From Dipetalonema caudispina (Eukaryota; Nematoda; Chromadorea; Rhabditida; Onchocercidae): a stretch of DNA of 64,000 bases. Positions 63,737 to 64,000 of this stretch are shown piece after piece. Location: NCBI GenBank assembly GCA_013365325.1, contig JABVXV010000024.1, positions 411,057 through 475,056 of the forward strand, given 5' to 3'. The position numbers and the translations under genes were made by a program. Position 1 is the stretch's first letter. The number at the start of each line of letters is the position of its first letter. The notes under the pieces were generated by a model, which was not told the DNA's origin, did no database searches, and worked only from the letters and a program-made list of their open reading frames with translations.

Positions 63737-64000
63737 TCAAAAGCATCGATGAATTTGGGATCGAAAACAGCAACATTTATTTTGGAAAAAATGATAATCA
63801 ATCCTATCGCATCTCATTGCAAAGAAAATACGACGTCCTACCTTGTTGACAAATCTGCTAGCAGAATTACTTCTAGCGCAATTGACAATATTAACACTGC
63901 TGATGAGCTAAAAGATGGTAGTAATTAGAAACAAAAAGTTCAAAGGCAGAAGGAGAAGAAGATCATTCTAAGGAATCCGAAAAAGGTCACTCCGCAAATA

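Overview
The window is eukaryotic and looks nematode, most likely a filarial or other spirurid worm. The DNA is strongly AT-rich, every recognisable gene is broken into short exons with GT donors and mostly TTTCAG-like acceptors, several starts sit just behind an unpaired AG acceptor (as expected for spliced-leader trans-splicing), and the gene content is animal: an Ena/VASP protein, an iRhom, mitochondrial EF-G2 and CDK5RAP3. Species cannot be decided from the sequence alone. All gene models below were built by hand: exons were translated, and donor/acceptor phases were required to agree.

Layout. 0.2-0.8 kb (-): 5' end of a secreted RNase T2, running off the left edge. 3.5-10.5 kb (-): an UNC-34/Enabled (Ena/VASP) orthologue with EVH1 and EVH2 regions; its first coding exon was not found. 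10.5-27.5 kb: about 17 kb with no recognisable gene, containing simple repeats, a few GC-richer patches and one unusual open frame. 27.5-34.6 kb (-): an inactive rhomboid (iRhom), complete. 34.8-37.9 kb (-): a Ser-rich protein I do not recognise, ending only 147 bases before the iRhom start, an operon-like spacing. 39.2-44.3 kb (+): GFM2, the mitochondrial ribosome-recycling EF-G. 44.3-49.3 kb: mostly empty, with a TATA box near 48.06 kb. 49.3-55.0 kb (+): a secreted cysteine-rich protein of about 359 residues, not recognised. 55.8-57.2 kb (-): a four-helix membrane protein of about 168 residues, convergent with the previous gene. 59.4-62.5 kb (-): CDK5RAP3/C53, missing only its first small exon. 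62.8-64.0 kb: duplicated and 78-base tandem repeats followed by a gag-like open frame interrupted by stops, probably the 5' part of an LTR retroelement running off the right edge.

The genes do not form one pathway. Two plausible functional links are within the secretory system: iRhom (ER/Golgi client trafficking) and CDK5RAP3 (ER-bound UFMylation and ER-phagy). The most interesting points are the duplicated IDFG motifs in CDK5RAP3, the operon-like pair at 34.6-38 kb, the unrecognised secreted Cys-rich protein, and the use of AAG/GAG splice acceptors in several genes.
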